From Frankiales bacterium (GTDB taxonomy: Bacteria > Actinomycetota > Actinomycetes > Mycobacteriales > SCTD01), in contig JAOPVD010000369.1 in the NCBI GenBank assembly GCA_025966295.1, positions 1 to 7,646 on the forward strand: 7,646 nt of DNA. The letters are read 5' to 3'. Below are positions 1-5,610 of the stretch, piece after piece. The position numbers and the translations under genes were made by a program. Each line of letters begins with the position of its first letter. Within the stretch, counting starts at the first letter, position 1. The notes below the pieces were generated by a model, which saw nothing but the letters and a program-made list of their open reading frames with translations, searched no databases and had not been told where the DNA came from.

Positions 1-1050
1 GGCCAGCGCCGAAGCCAGGTCGAAGCGGAAGCCGTCGACGTGCATCTCGGTGACCCAGTAGCGCAGCGAGTCCATGAGCAGCTGCAGCACGTGCGGGTTG
101 CGGGCGTCCAGGGTGTTGCCGCAGCCGGTGTAGTCCCGGTAGTGCCGCGGGTCGTCCTCGAGCCGGTAGTAGTGGGCGTTGTCGATGCCGCGGAACGACA
201 GCGTGGGGCCGTGCTCGTCGCCCTCGGCGGTGTGGTTGTAGACGACGTCGAGCAGCACCTCGATGCCGGCCGCGTGCAGCGCCCGCACCATCGACTTGAA
301 CTCGCGGACCTGCTCGCCGCGGCTGCCGCTCGCGGAGTAGGCCGCGTGCGGGGCGAAGTAGCCGAGCGAGTTGTAGCCCCAGTAGTTGGTGAGGCCGCGC
401 CGCAGCAGATGCGGCTCGGAGACGAAGTGGTGCACCGGCATGAGCTCGACGGCGGTCACGCCGAGCCGCTGCAGGTGCCCGATCGCCGCCGGGTGGGCCA
501 GCCCGGCGTACGTGCCGCGCAGGTCCGGCGGGATGTCGGGGTGCTGGGCGGTGAAGCCCTTCACGTGCAGCTCGTAGATGACCGTGTCGGACCAGGCGTG
601 GTCGGGCTGGTGGTCCTCGCCCCACGGGAACGCGTCGTGGGTGACGACCGACTTGGGGACGTAGAGCGCACTGTCGCGGTGCTGCGGCTGGGCGTCGCGC
701 CGGGTGGAGCCGAACACCGCGTCGTGCAGCCGGAACTCGCCCTCGATGGCGCGGGCGTACGGATCCACCAGCAGCTTGCTCGGGTTGAAGCGGTGGCCCC
801 GGCCGGGCTCGAAGGGGCCGCCGACCCGGAAGCCGTACCGCTGGCCGGGGCCGACCTGCGGCAGGTAGCCGTGCCAGACGTGGTAGGTCGACTCCTCGAG
901 CGGGATCCGGGTTTCGCGGCCGGTGTCGTCGAACAGGCAGACCTCGACGGCCTCCGCGCCCTGGCTGAACAGCGCGACGTTGGTGCCCTCGCCGTCCCAG
1001 TGCGCACCCAGCGGGAAGGGCCGTCCGGGCCAGGGCCGATCGGTCACCAC
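1..1050 (-). CDS. glgX: Glycogen debranching enzyme GlgX (isoamylase-type GH13), N-terminal ~350 residues, cut by the left window edge
   Basis: Hydrolyses alpha-1,6 branch points of glycogen or limit dextrins in the cytoplasm; in actinobacteria relatives (GlgX/TreX) also feed maltooligosaccharides to trehalose synthesis. The reverse-strand frame stays open to the window edge and gives about 350 residues, roughly half the usual ~700. The N-terminus resembles a CBM48 domain (about residues 8-110, including RFNPSKLLVDPYA). A VIYELHVKGFT segment follows, which is typical of this subfamily. GH13 region I is DVVYNH (residues 268-273), and region II is DGFRFDLA near the cut end with the nucleophile Asp at about 344. 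The acid/base Glu and the C-terminal domain lie outside the window. The start is uncertain: GTG at 1050 is chosen, with GTG 1047 and TTG 1062 also in frame. The ATG at 1058-1056 is out of frame and quickly meets a stop. Only 8 bases separate this start from the upstream hydrolase stop, so the two are probably translationally coupled. Confidence 0.93.
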   Translation of the reverse strand, partial: MVTDRPWPGRPFPLGAHWDGEGTNVALFSQGAEAVEVCLFDDTGRETRIPLEESTYHVWHGYLPQVGPGQRYGFRVGGPFEPGRGHRFNPSKLLVDPYARAIEGEFRLHDAVFGSTRRDAQPQHRDSALYVPKSVVTHDAFPWGEDHQPDHAWSDTVIYELHVKGFTAQHPDIPPDLRGTYAGLAHPAAIGHLQRLGVTAVELMPVHHFVSEPHLLRRGLTNYWGYNSLGYFAPHAAYSASGSRGEQVREFKSMVRALHAAGIEVLLDVVYNHTAEGDEHGPTLSFRGIDNAHYYRLEDDPRHYRDYTGCGNTLDARNPHVLQLLMDSLRYWVTEMHVDGFRFDLASALA

Positions 1051-1058
1051 GGCCGCAT

Positions 1059-1976
1059 TCAACCTCTCGCGCGGGCCTGCCCGCGCGGCAGCCGGGCGGC
1101 GGACCGGCGCTCGACGGGCAGCAGGTCGGCGAGGCGGGCCCCCCGCGGCAGCACGACCGCCTGGCCGCGCCGGCTGCGCTCGAGCATGGCGTGCACCACG
1201 AGCGCGTTGCGCAGCAGCGTCGCGAACTCCTCGGGCTGGACCAGCAACCAGCCGTGCCTGCCGTGCACCACCTCGGCGGGCAGCTTGCCGGCCACCGCGG
1301 CCAGCGCCCCCGGCAGGATCAGCTTGTCCTCGTCGCCCCAGATGAACAGCACCGGCATCCCGGTCGCCACCAGGCGGGCCGCCTCGTCGGCCAGGTCGAC
1401 GGTGAGGGCCAGCTTGGCGGTGAGGGCGAGCGTCAAGGGCTTGCGCAGCGCGTTCGGGACGAAGGCCCGCAGCATCGCCGGGGCGGACCGGGCCAGGTCC
1501 CGCGGGCTGAGCTCGCTGACGGTGCCGAGCATCCAGCGCAGCCAGGACGCGTCGACCAGGCCGGTCCGCTGGCCCGGGCCGCCGCCGACCGAGTTGAGCA
1601 GCGTCAGGGAGCGGACCCGCTCCGGCCGGTCGGTCGCGAGCTGGATCGCGACCCCGCCGCCGAAGGAGTGGCCGACCACGAACGCCGGCTGGTCCACCTC
1701 GAGCACGTCCAGGAGCCGGCCGATGCGCTGGGCGTAGGCCGGCAGGTCGATGCCGCGCAGCGGCGGCCCGGCGCTGCCGCCGAACCCGGGCAGGCTGGGG
1801 GCGATCACCCTGATGCCGGCGGCGGTGAGCCGCGTGACGCCGCCGGCGTAGGTCTGCGGCGACAGCCCCCAGCCGTGCAGGAACAGCAGCGGGTCGCCGC
1901 TGCCGGCCTCCATGACGCGCATGGCGGCGCCGTCGACGTCGACGGTCCGCCAGGTCGGCGGGGCGGTCCGGGTCAC
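1059..1976 (-). CDS. Alpha/beta-fold hydrolase with complete catalytic triad
   Basis: Probable cytoplasmic serine hydrolase (esterase, lipase or C-C bond hydrolase type); the substrate cannot be told from sequence. Numbering from GTG 1976 (305 residues): oxyanion-hole motif HGWG at 34-37, nucleophile elbow GHSFGG with Ser104, acid in WGDED with Asp217, and base His241 in HGRHGWLL followed by QPEEF. Order and spacing fit the classical triad. An in-frame ATG at 2015 would add 13 residues but has no Shine-Dalgarno. GTG 1976 has GGAG about six bases upstream, so I prefer it. The last ~35-40 residues are arginine-rich and extend past the point where the fold usually ends. No signal peptide or membrane segment is seen. 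The gene lies between the acidic orphan gene and glgX on the same strand, which suggests co-transcription, but neighbouring glgX does not establish a role in glycogen metabolism. Confidence 0.9.
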   Translation of the reverse strand: MTRTAPPTWRTVDVDGAAMRVMEAGSGDPLLFLHGWGLSPQTYAGGVTRLTAAGIRVIAPSLPGFGGSAGPPLRGIDLPAYAQRIGRLLDVLEVDQPAFVVGHSFGGGVAIQLATDRPERVRSLTLLNSVGGGPGQRTGLVDASWLRWMLGTVSELSPRDLARSAPAMLRAFVPNALRKPLTLALTAKLALTVDLADEAARLVATGMPVLFIWGDEDKLILPGALAAVAGKLPAEVVHGRHGWLLVQPEEFATLLRNALVVHAMLERSRRGQAVVLPRGARLADLLPVERRSAARLPRGQARARG

Positions 1977-2024
1977 GGGAGCTCCAGGGCAAAAGGGATG
2001 CGGTGCAAGGTGCATCGAACAGGA

Positions 2025-2696
2025 TCAGGCACGGCGCGCGTGGCCCGGGTCCCCGGCGTGCAGGGCGGCGTGCTGGTCCGCGACCAGGTCGTGCGGAAGG
2101 TCGGCGGCGGTGACGCCGTGCTTGAGCAGCAGGTGCCCCACCAGCTTCTCGTGGTCGGCGAGCAGGTCCGACCAGCCGTCCACCAGCGCGGCGGCCGCGA
2201 CGAGCGCCTCGAGCCGGACCCGCATCGGCAGCAGCAGCAGGGACCGCTCCAGCTCCGCCACGACCTCCTCGTCGAGCGGCCCGGCGGGCTCGGTCATCGC
2301 CGGGTCGAACAGGTCCTCCGGCTCGTCCTCGAGCGGGCTGAGCTCGGTGAGGTCGATGGCCTCCAAGCCGAGCTGGCCGGGGGACTCACCCCACTCGGGC
2401 TCGTCGTCCTCGTCCTCCCACTCGGCCTCGATCTCGGCGAGGGACAGGCCCGCCTCGGCGGCCCAGCGGGCCTCCTCCTCGAGGTCGACGTCGTCCGGCA
2501 GCGCCGCGAAGAAGGCGTCCTGCCAGCGCTCCAGCAGCTCGCTCACGGCCTCGCAGCGCTCCAGCGCACCCCCGAGGTCGCCCTCCATCGGCGCGAGCAG
2601 GGCACGGGTCAGGGCCGCCGAGGCGCCGGTGGGCAGGTCCTCGAGCGGATCGGCAGAGCTGACGGTGTGAACCACACCGCGTGAGTCGCGGAACAC
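2025..2696 (-). CDS. Hypothetical acidic protein with a histidine-rich helical C-terminus
   Basis: I do not recognise the family. The 223-residue product has three visible parts. Residues ~25-85 look helical and contain several Trp and Leu. Residues ~86-133 are highly acidic and probably disordered (for example EWEDEDDEPEWGE). Residues ~141-215 look helical and end in six histidines at about 182, 188, 193, 202, 209 and 213 (core HLLLKHG, then DQHAALHAG), which could bind a metal. There is no signal peptide or transmembrane helix, so it is probably cytoplasmic. The GTG start at 2696 has no Shine-Dalgarno but has TAGTCT on the same strand six bases upstream, consistent with leaderless translation; GTG 2675 is an alternative. 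It is the first gene of the minus-strand run, 48 bases before the preferred hydrolase start. The long uninterrupted frame, coding-like codon use and packing support a real gene. Confidence 0.75.
   Translation of the reverse strand: MFRDSRGVVHTVSSADPLEDLPTGASAALTRALLAPMEGDLGGALERCEAVSELLERWQDAFFAALPDDVDLEEEARWAAEAGLSLAEIEAEWEDEDDEPEWGESPGQLGLEAIDLTELSPLEDEPEDLFDPAMTEPAGPLDEEVVAELERSLLLLPMRVRLEALVAAAALVDGWSDLLADHEKLVGHLLLKHGVTAADLPHDLVADQHAALHAGDPGHARRA
2663..2679. promoter_or_regulatory. Perfect 7-bp inverted repeat, candidate operator
   Basis: The arms CGGTGTG and CACACCG are separated by AAC. The repeat lies about 28 bases upstream of the forward -10 candidate and just inside the start of the minus-strand hypothetical gene. 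It could be a dimeric repressor site controlling the divergent pair. No regulator gene is present in the window, and chance occurrence in coding DNA is possible. Confidence 0.3.
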
Positions 2697-2702
2697 GGCA
2701 CG

Positions 2703-2712
2703 AGACTAAGGT
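2703..2712. promoter_or_regulatory. Overlapping divergent -10 candidates
   Basis: Read on the minus strand, TAGTCT (2708-2703) matches TANNNT and sits six bases before GTG 2696, the spacing of a leaderless start. Read on the plus strand, TAAGGT (2707-2712) also matches TANNNT and would start transcription near 2719, giving a short leader that contains the hydratase ribosome binding site. The two hexamers share two bases, so the promoters may exclude each other. The -35 elements are weak in both directions. Confidence 0.4.
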
Positions 2713-2741
2713 CGCGGCGATCTCTTGGAAGGAGAAGCGTC

Positions 2742-3521
2742 GTGGGTGAGTTCGTGCGGCTCGAGGTGGACGGTGCGATCGGGACCATCCGGTTGGACCG
2801 GCCGAAGATGAACGCGATCAACTCCCAGCTGGTGGCGGAGCTGCACCAGGTGGCCGTCGAGGCCCGTGAGCGCGCCGACGTCCGGGCCGTCGTGCTGTAC
2901 GGCGGGGAGCGGGTGTTCGCGGCCGGCGCCGACATCAAGGAGATGGCGCAGCTGTCCTACGCCGACGTGCTGCCCTGGGGCACCGAGCTGCAGGAGGCCC
3001 TCAAGGTGGTCGCCCGGCTGCCCAAGCCGGTCGTCGCCGCGGTCAGCGGCTACGCCCTGGGCGGCGGCTTCGAGATCGCGCTCACCGCCGACTTCCGGGT
3101 CCTCGGCGAGAGCGCCCAGGTCGGGGTGCCGGAGATCCTGCTCGGCGTCATCCCCGGAGCCGGCGGCACCCAGCGCCTGACCCGGCTGGTCGGGCCGGCC
3201 AAGGCGAAGGGGATGATCTACACCGGTCGCTTCGTCAAGGCCGCCGAGGCGCTGGCGCTCGGCATCGCCGACCAGGTCGTCCCGGACGCCGAGGTCTACA
3301 CCGCGGCGGTGGCGATGGCCTCGCAGTGGGCGGAGGGTCCCGCCATCGCGCTGCGCGCCGCCAAGCAGGCGATCGACGACGGGCTCGAGCTGGACATGGA
3401 CAGCGCGCTGCGGCTGGAGTCGACGCTGTTCACCGGCCTGTTCGCCACCGAGGACCAGAAGCTCGGCATGCAGAGCTTCGTCGAGAACGGCCCCGGCAAG
3501 GCGCGGTTCACCGGCCGCTAG
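2742..3521 (+). CDS. Enoyl-CoA hydratase/isomerase family protein (crotonase)
   Basis: Catalyses hydration of trans-2-enoyl-CoA to 3-hydroxyacyl-CoA, the second step of cytoplasmic beta-oxidation; it is 259 residues long, normal for a monofunctional crotonase. The oxyanion-hole segment AGADIKEM is at 61-68. The second oxyanion element and first catalytic Glu are in GYALGGGFE (Glu111). The second catalytic Glu is in GVPEILLGVIPGAGGTQRL (Glu131). With both Glu present, a true hydratase is more likely than an isomerase, dehalogenase or degenerate paralogue. The GTG start at 2742 is fixed by AAGGAG at 2729-2734, seven bases upstream. It is followed after 188 bases by etfB-etfA on the same strand, which fits fatty-acid or branched-chain acyl-CoA oxidation. 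Chain-length preference cannot be read from the sequence. No convincing terminator follows it, so read-through into etfBA is possible. Confidence 0.95.
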   Translation: MGEFVRLEVDGAIGTIRLDRPKMNAINSQLVAELHQVAVEARERADVRAVVLYGGERVFAAGADIKEMAQLSYADVLPWGTELQEALKVVARLPKPVVAAVSGYALGGGFEIALTADFRVLGESAQVGVPEILLGVIPGAGGTQRLTRLVGPAKAKGMIYTGRFVKAAEALALGIADQVVPDAEVYTAAVAMASQWAEGPAIALRAAKQAIDDGLELDMDSALRLESTLFTGLFATEDQKLGMQSFVENGPGKARFTGR

Positions 3522-3561
3522 CTCAGTGGCGCAGGTCACGCCGGCCCGTGCTTGCTGGAGT

Positions 3562-3671
3562 TTGCAGACTTGCTACCGCCGGGTAACAATCATGGGTACG
3601 AGGGTGCCCGTAACGGCAGCAGTGCGCGCCGATACGGTGTCGCCCATCCCCGAGAAGGATCCCGCGCGGGA
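3562..3671 (+). promoter_or_regulatory. Leader and promoter region of etfBA, with palindromes
   Basis: The 188-base gap between the hydratase and etfB holds no gene I can support. Candidate elements are TTGCAG (3562-3567) with AACAAT (3585-3590) at 17-base spacing, and TACGGT (3633-3638), which matches TANNNT. TACC-GCCG-GGTA (3574-3585) is a small inverted repeat overlapping the first candidate promoter. TCCCGCGCGGGA (3660-3671) is a perfect 12-bp palindrome in the likely untranslated leader. I could not match the leader to a known riboswitch. Promoter assignment is tentative because all matches are partial. Confidence 0.3.
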
Positions 3672-3709
3672 CGTCCGCGTGGCAGCAAGCCGGAGGTCGG
3701 CGCCCGAGC

Positions 3710-4489
3710 ATGAACATCGTCGTACTGGTGAAGCAGGTGCCTGACACCTGGGCCGAGCGCAAGCTCAACGAGTCGGACAAGACCCTCGACCGCGCGTCCG
3801 TCGACGTCGTGATGAACGAGATCGACGAGTACGCCGTCGAGGAGGCGCTCCGCATCAAGGAGGCGCAGGGCGGCGAGGTCACGATCTTGACCATGGGCCC
3901 GGAGCGGGCCGTGGAGACCATCCGCAAGGCGCTGTCGATGGGTGCCGACAAGGCGGTGCACCTGACCGACGAGGCCCTCAAGGGCAGCGACGCGGTGCAG
4001 ACGTCCTACGCCCTCGCCAAGGTCCTCGAGACCCTCGAGTACGACCTGGTGATCGCCGGCTCCGAGGCCACCGACTCCCGGATGGCCATCATGGGCGCGC
4101 TGCTGTCCGAGCGCCTCGGCCAGCCGCAGCTCACCGGTGCCCGCAAGGTCACCGCCGAGGCCGGCAGCGTCACGATCGAGCGCCAGACCGACGACGGCTA
4201 CGCCGTCGTGCAGGCCTCGACGCCCGCGATCATCTCGGTCGTCGAGAAGATCAACGAGCCGCGCTACCCCTCCTTCAAGGGGATCATGGCGGCCAAGAGC
4301 AAGCCGCTCACGACGCTGTCCGTCGCGGACGCCGGCCTCGACGCGGGCCAGGTCGGCCTCGCCGCCGCCCCGAGCCAGGTCGTCGAGTTCTCCAACAAGC
4401 CGCCGCGCCAGGCGGGTCAGGTCGTCAAGGACGAGGGGGACGGCGGCACGAAGATCGCCGAGTTCCTCGCGTCGCAGAAGTTCGTCTGA
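3710..4489 (+). CDS. etfB: Electron transfer flavoprotein, beta subunit
   Basis: Beta subunit (FixA family) of the soluble heterodimer that accepts electrons from acyl-CoA and related dehydrogenases and passes them to ETF:quinone oxidoreductase. The 259 residues match the family length. The N-terminus MNIVVLVKQVPDT is characteristic and fixes the ATG start. NEIDEYAVEEALRIKE (36-51) is conserved. The AMP-binding region is LVIAGSEATDSR (113-124). The dehydrogenase-recognition loop is around EPRYPSFKGIMAAKSK (183-198); Phe189 appears to align with the Leu that docks into partner dehydrogenases in human ETF (alignment by eye). GGAGG at 3692-3696 is 13 bases from ATG, longer than usual. The stop is 13 bases before etfA, so the two are co-transcribed. 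Synonymous choice (more GGT, Lys AAG, Ile ATC) looks like that of a well-expressed gene. Confidence 0.97.
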   Translation: MNIVVLVKQVPDTWAERKLNESDKTLDRASVDVVMNEIDEYAVEEALRIKEAQGGEVTILTMGPERAVETIRKALSMGADKAVHLTDEALKGSDAVQTSYALAKVLETLEYDLVIAGSEATDSRMAIMGALLSERLGQPQLTGARKVTAEAGSVTIERQTDDGYAVVQASTPAIISVVEKINEPRYPSFKGIMAAKSKPLTTLSVADAGLDAGQVGLAAAPSQVVEFSNKPPRQAGQVVKDEGDGGTKIAEFLASQKFV

Positions 4490-4502
4490 GAGGCAAGGGA
4501 AC

Positions 4503-5456
4503 ATGGCTGAGGTACTCGTGCTCGTCGATCACGTCGACGGTGCTCCCAAGAAGGTCTCCTACGAGCTCCTGACCCTCGCCCGCACGCTGGGCGAGCCCTC
4601 CGCGGTCGTGCTCGGCAAGGGCGCGTCCGCGGCCGCCGAGAAGGTCGCCGCCTACGGCGCGCAGAAGGTGTACGTCTGCGAGGCCGAGGAGCTCGACTCC
4701 TTCCTCGTGGCGCCCAAGGCCGCCGTGCTCGCCCAGCTGGTGACCGAGAAGAGCCCCCTTGCGGTGCTCGTCCCGGCCAACGCCGAGGGCAAGGAGGTCG
4801 CGGCCCGCGTGGCCGTCAAGACCGGTGGCGGTCTGCTCACCGACGCCGTCGGCATCACCTCCGACCTGACCGCCGAGCAGCCGATCTTCGGTGGCTCGGT
4901 CGTCGTCAAGAGCAAGGTGCAGACCGGCGTGCCGGTCATCGCGGTCCGCGCCAACAGCACCGCCCCCTCCGAGGCGCCCGGTGCCGGCACCGTGGAGCAG
5001 GTCACCCCGACCTTCTCCGACGCCGACAAGGCCGCCAAGGTCGCCGACCGCGTGGTCGAGGCCAAGGGCGGTCGCCCCGACCTCGGCGAGGCGTCGATCG
5101 TCGTCTCCGGTGGTCGCGGGGTCGGCTCGCCGGAGAACTTCGCCATCATCGAGGCGCTCGCGGACTCCCTCGGTGCGGCCGTCGGCGCCTCGCGCGCCGC
5201 GACCGACGCCGGCTGGTACCCGCACCAGAACCAGGTCGGCCAGACCGGTCGCACGGTCTCGCCGCAGCTCTACATCGCGGCGGGCATCTCCGGTGCCATC
5301 CAGCACCGCGCCGGCATGCAGACCTCGAAGACCATCGTGGCCATCAACAAGGACCCCGAGGCCCCGATCTTCGAGCTGGCCGACTTCGGTCTCGTCGGCG
5401 ACCTGAACACGGTCGTCCCGGCGCTGACCGAGGAGATCACCAAGCGCAAGGGCTAA
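4503..5456 (+). CDS. etfA: Electron transfer flavoprotein, alpha subunit
   Basis: Alpha subunit (FixB family) carrying most of the FAD site of ETF; pairs with the EtfB encoded immediately upstream. It is 317 residues, typical for bacteria. The N-terminal domain (about 1-185) starts MAEVLVLVDHVDG. The C-terminal FAD domain contains SGGRGVGSPENF (202-213), GASRAATDAGW (228-238) with the conserved Arg231, and QVGQTGRTVSPQLY (244-257). The family signature LYIAAGISGAIQHRAG runs on to IVAIN (256-282), matching the ETF-alpha pattern throughout. DFGLVGDL (294-301) closes the fold. The frame stays open upstream to 4137 but that part lies over etfB; ATG 4503 with GAGAGG nine bases upstream is the clear start. 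A strong hairpin begins nine bases after the stop and ends the transcript. Confidence 0.97.
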   Translation: MAEVLVLVDHVDGAPKKVSYELLTLARTLGEPSAVVLGKGASAAAEKVAAYGAQKVYVCEAEELDSFLVAPKAAVLAQLVTEKSPLAVLVPANAEGKEVAARVAVKTGGGLLTDAVGITSDLTAEQPIFGGSVVVKSKVQTGVPVIAVRANSTAPSEAPGAGTVEQVTPTFSDADKAAKVADRVVEAKGGRPDLGEASIVVSGGRGVGSPENFAIIEALADSLGAAVGASRAATDAGWYPHQNQVGQTGRTVSPQLYIAAGISGAIQHRAGMQTSKTIVAINKDPEAPIFELADFGLVGDLNTVVPALTEEITKRKG

Positions 5457-5464
5457 CCCCTGCA

Positions 5465-5514
5465 GTACGCCGGAAGCCGGCCACCTCCTCCGAGGTGGCC
5501 GGCTTCCGGCGTAC
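5465..5514. terminator. Perfect 23-bp stem hairpin, probable terminator of etfBA
   Basis: Bases 5465-5487 and 5492-5514 are exact reverse complements (23 of 23), with a four-base loop CTCC. The stem begins GTACGCCGG and is GC-rich. It starts nine bases after the etfA stop, between convergent genes. There is no T-run on either side, as is common for actinobacterial terminators. Its symmetry means it could act on both strands. Confidence 0.8.
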
Positions 5515-5530
5515 CCGGGGCCCACTTCCC

Positions 5531-5596
5531 CGCCGATCATGGAACTTGTGCCCACCCCGCACGCTCAGGTGGCGGGCAACAGCTCCATGATCGGCG
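5531..5596. repeat. Long imperfect palindrome; second terminator or dispersed palindromic element
   Basis: The outer arms CGCCGATCATGGA (5531-5543) and TCCATGATCGGCG (5584-5596) pair perfectly over 13 bp. Pairing continues inward with mismatches and bulges: CT/AG, then GCCCACC (5550-5556) against GGTG and GGGC in 5568-5577. The centre is a small loop around 5557-5567. The element ends 14 bases beyond the stop of the minus-strand dehydrogenase, so it may terminate that gene. It has no T-run. The well-matched ends with diverged interior also fit a REP-like or small non-autonomous palindromic element. Confidence 0.6.
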
Positions 5597-5610
5597 CAGG
5601 GGGCGGTGGG

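Noticed and set aside
40..1737. A 565-codon open frame on the plus strand antisense to glgX and the hydrolase.
   Set aside because: It is low-complexity (Val/Arg/Gly/Ala-rich), spans two well-supported minus-strand genes and has no domain-like motifs. Long antisense frames are expected when third codon positions are nearly all G or C.
1191..2684. A 497-codon plus-strand open frame across the hydrolase and the hypothetical gene.
   Set aside because: It mirrors the minus-strand genes, with composition (Arg, Gly, Gln, His) typical of an antisense shadow.
2706..3539. A 277-codon minus-strand open frame opposite the hydratase.
   Set aside because: It is fully antisense to a crotonase with all catalytic residues, and the product is repetitive in Asp, Gly, Leu and Arg.
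3511..3546. A possible terminator after the hydratase using GGCCG and CGGCC.
   Set aside because: The stem is only five pairs with a large loop and no T-run, much weaker than the hairpin after etfA.
3513..3590. A tRNA-like A-box (TAGCTCAGTGGC) at the hydratase stop codon.
   Set aside because: No anticodon arm, T-loop GGTTCGA-type sequence or acceptor stem could be found downstream, and the start would overlap the hydratase coding region.
3640..3709. A riboswitch ahead of etfB (cobalamin, FMN or SAM type).
   Set aside because: I compared the leader by eye with the conserved boxes of these classes and found no match beyond a few bases.
3526..3744. A 72-codon open frame in the gap before etfB.
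   Set aside because: No ribosome binding site; it overlaps the etfB start out of frame and has no recognisable protein features. The gap is better read as promoter and leader.
4137..4502. An upstream extension of the etfA frame by 122 codons.
   Set aside because: It overlies etfB in another frame, is Arg/Ser/Pro-rich and has no family similarity; ATG 4503 with its own ribosome binding site is the start.
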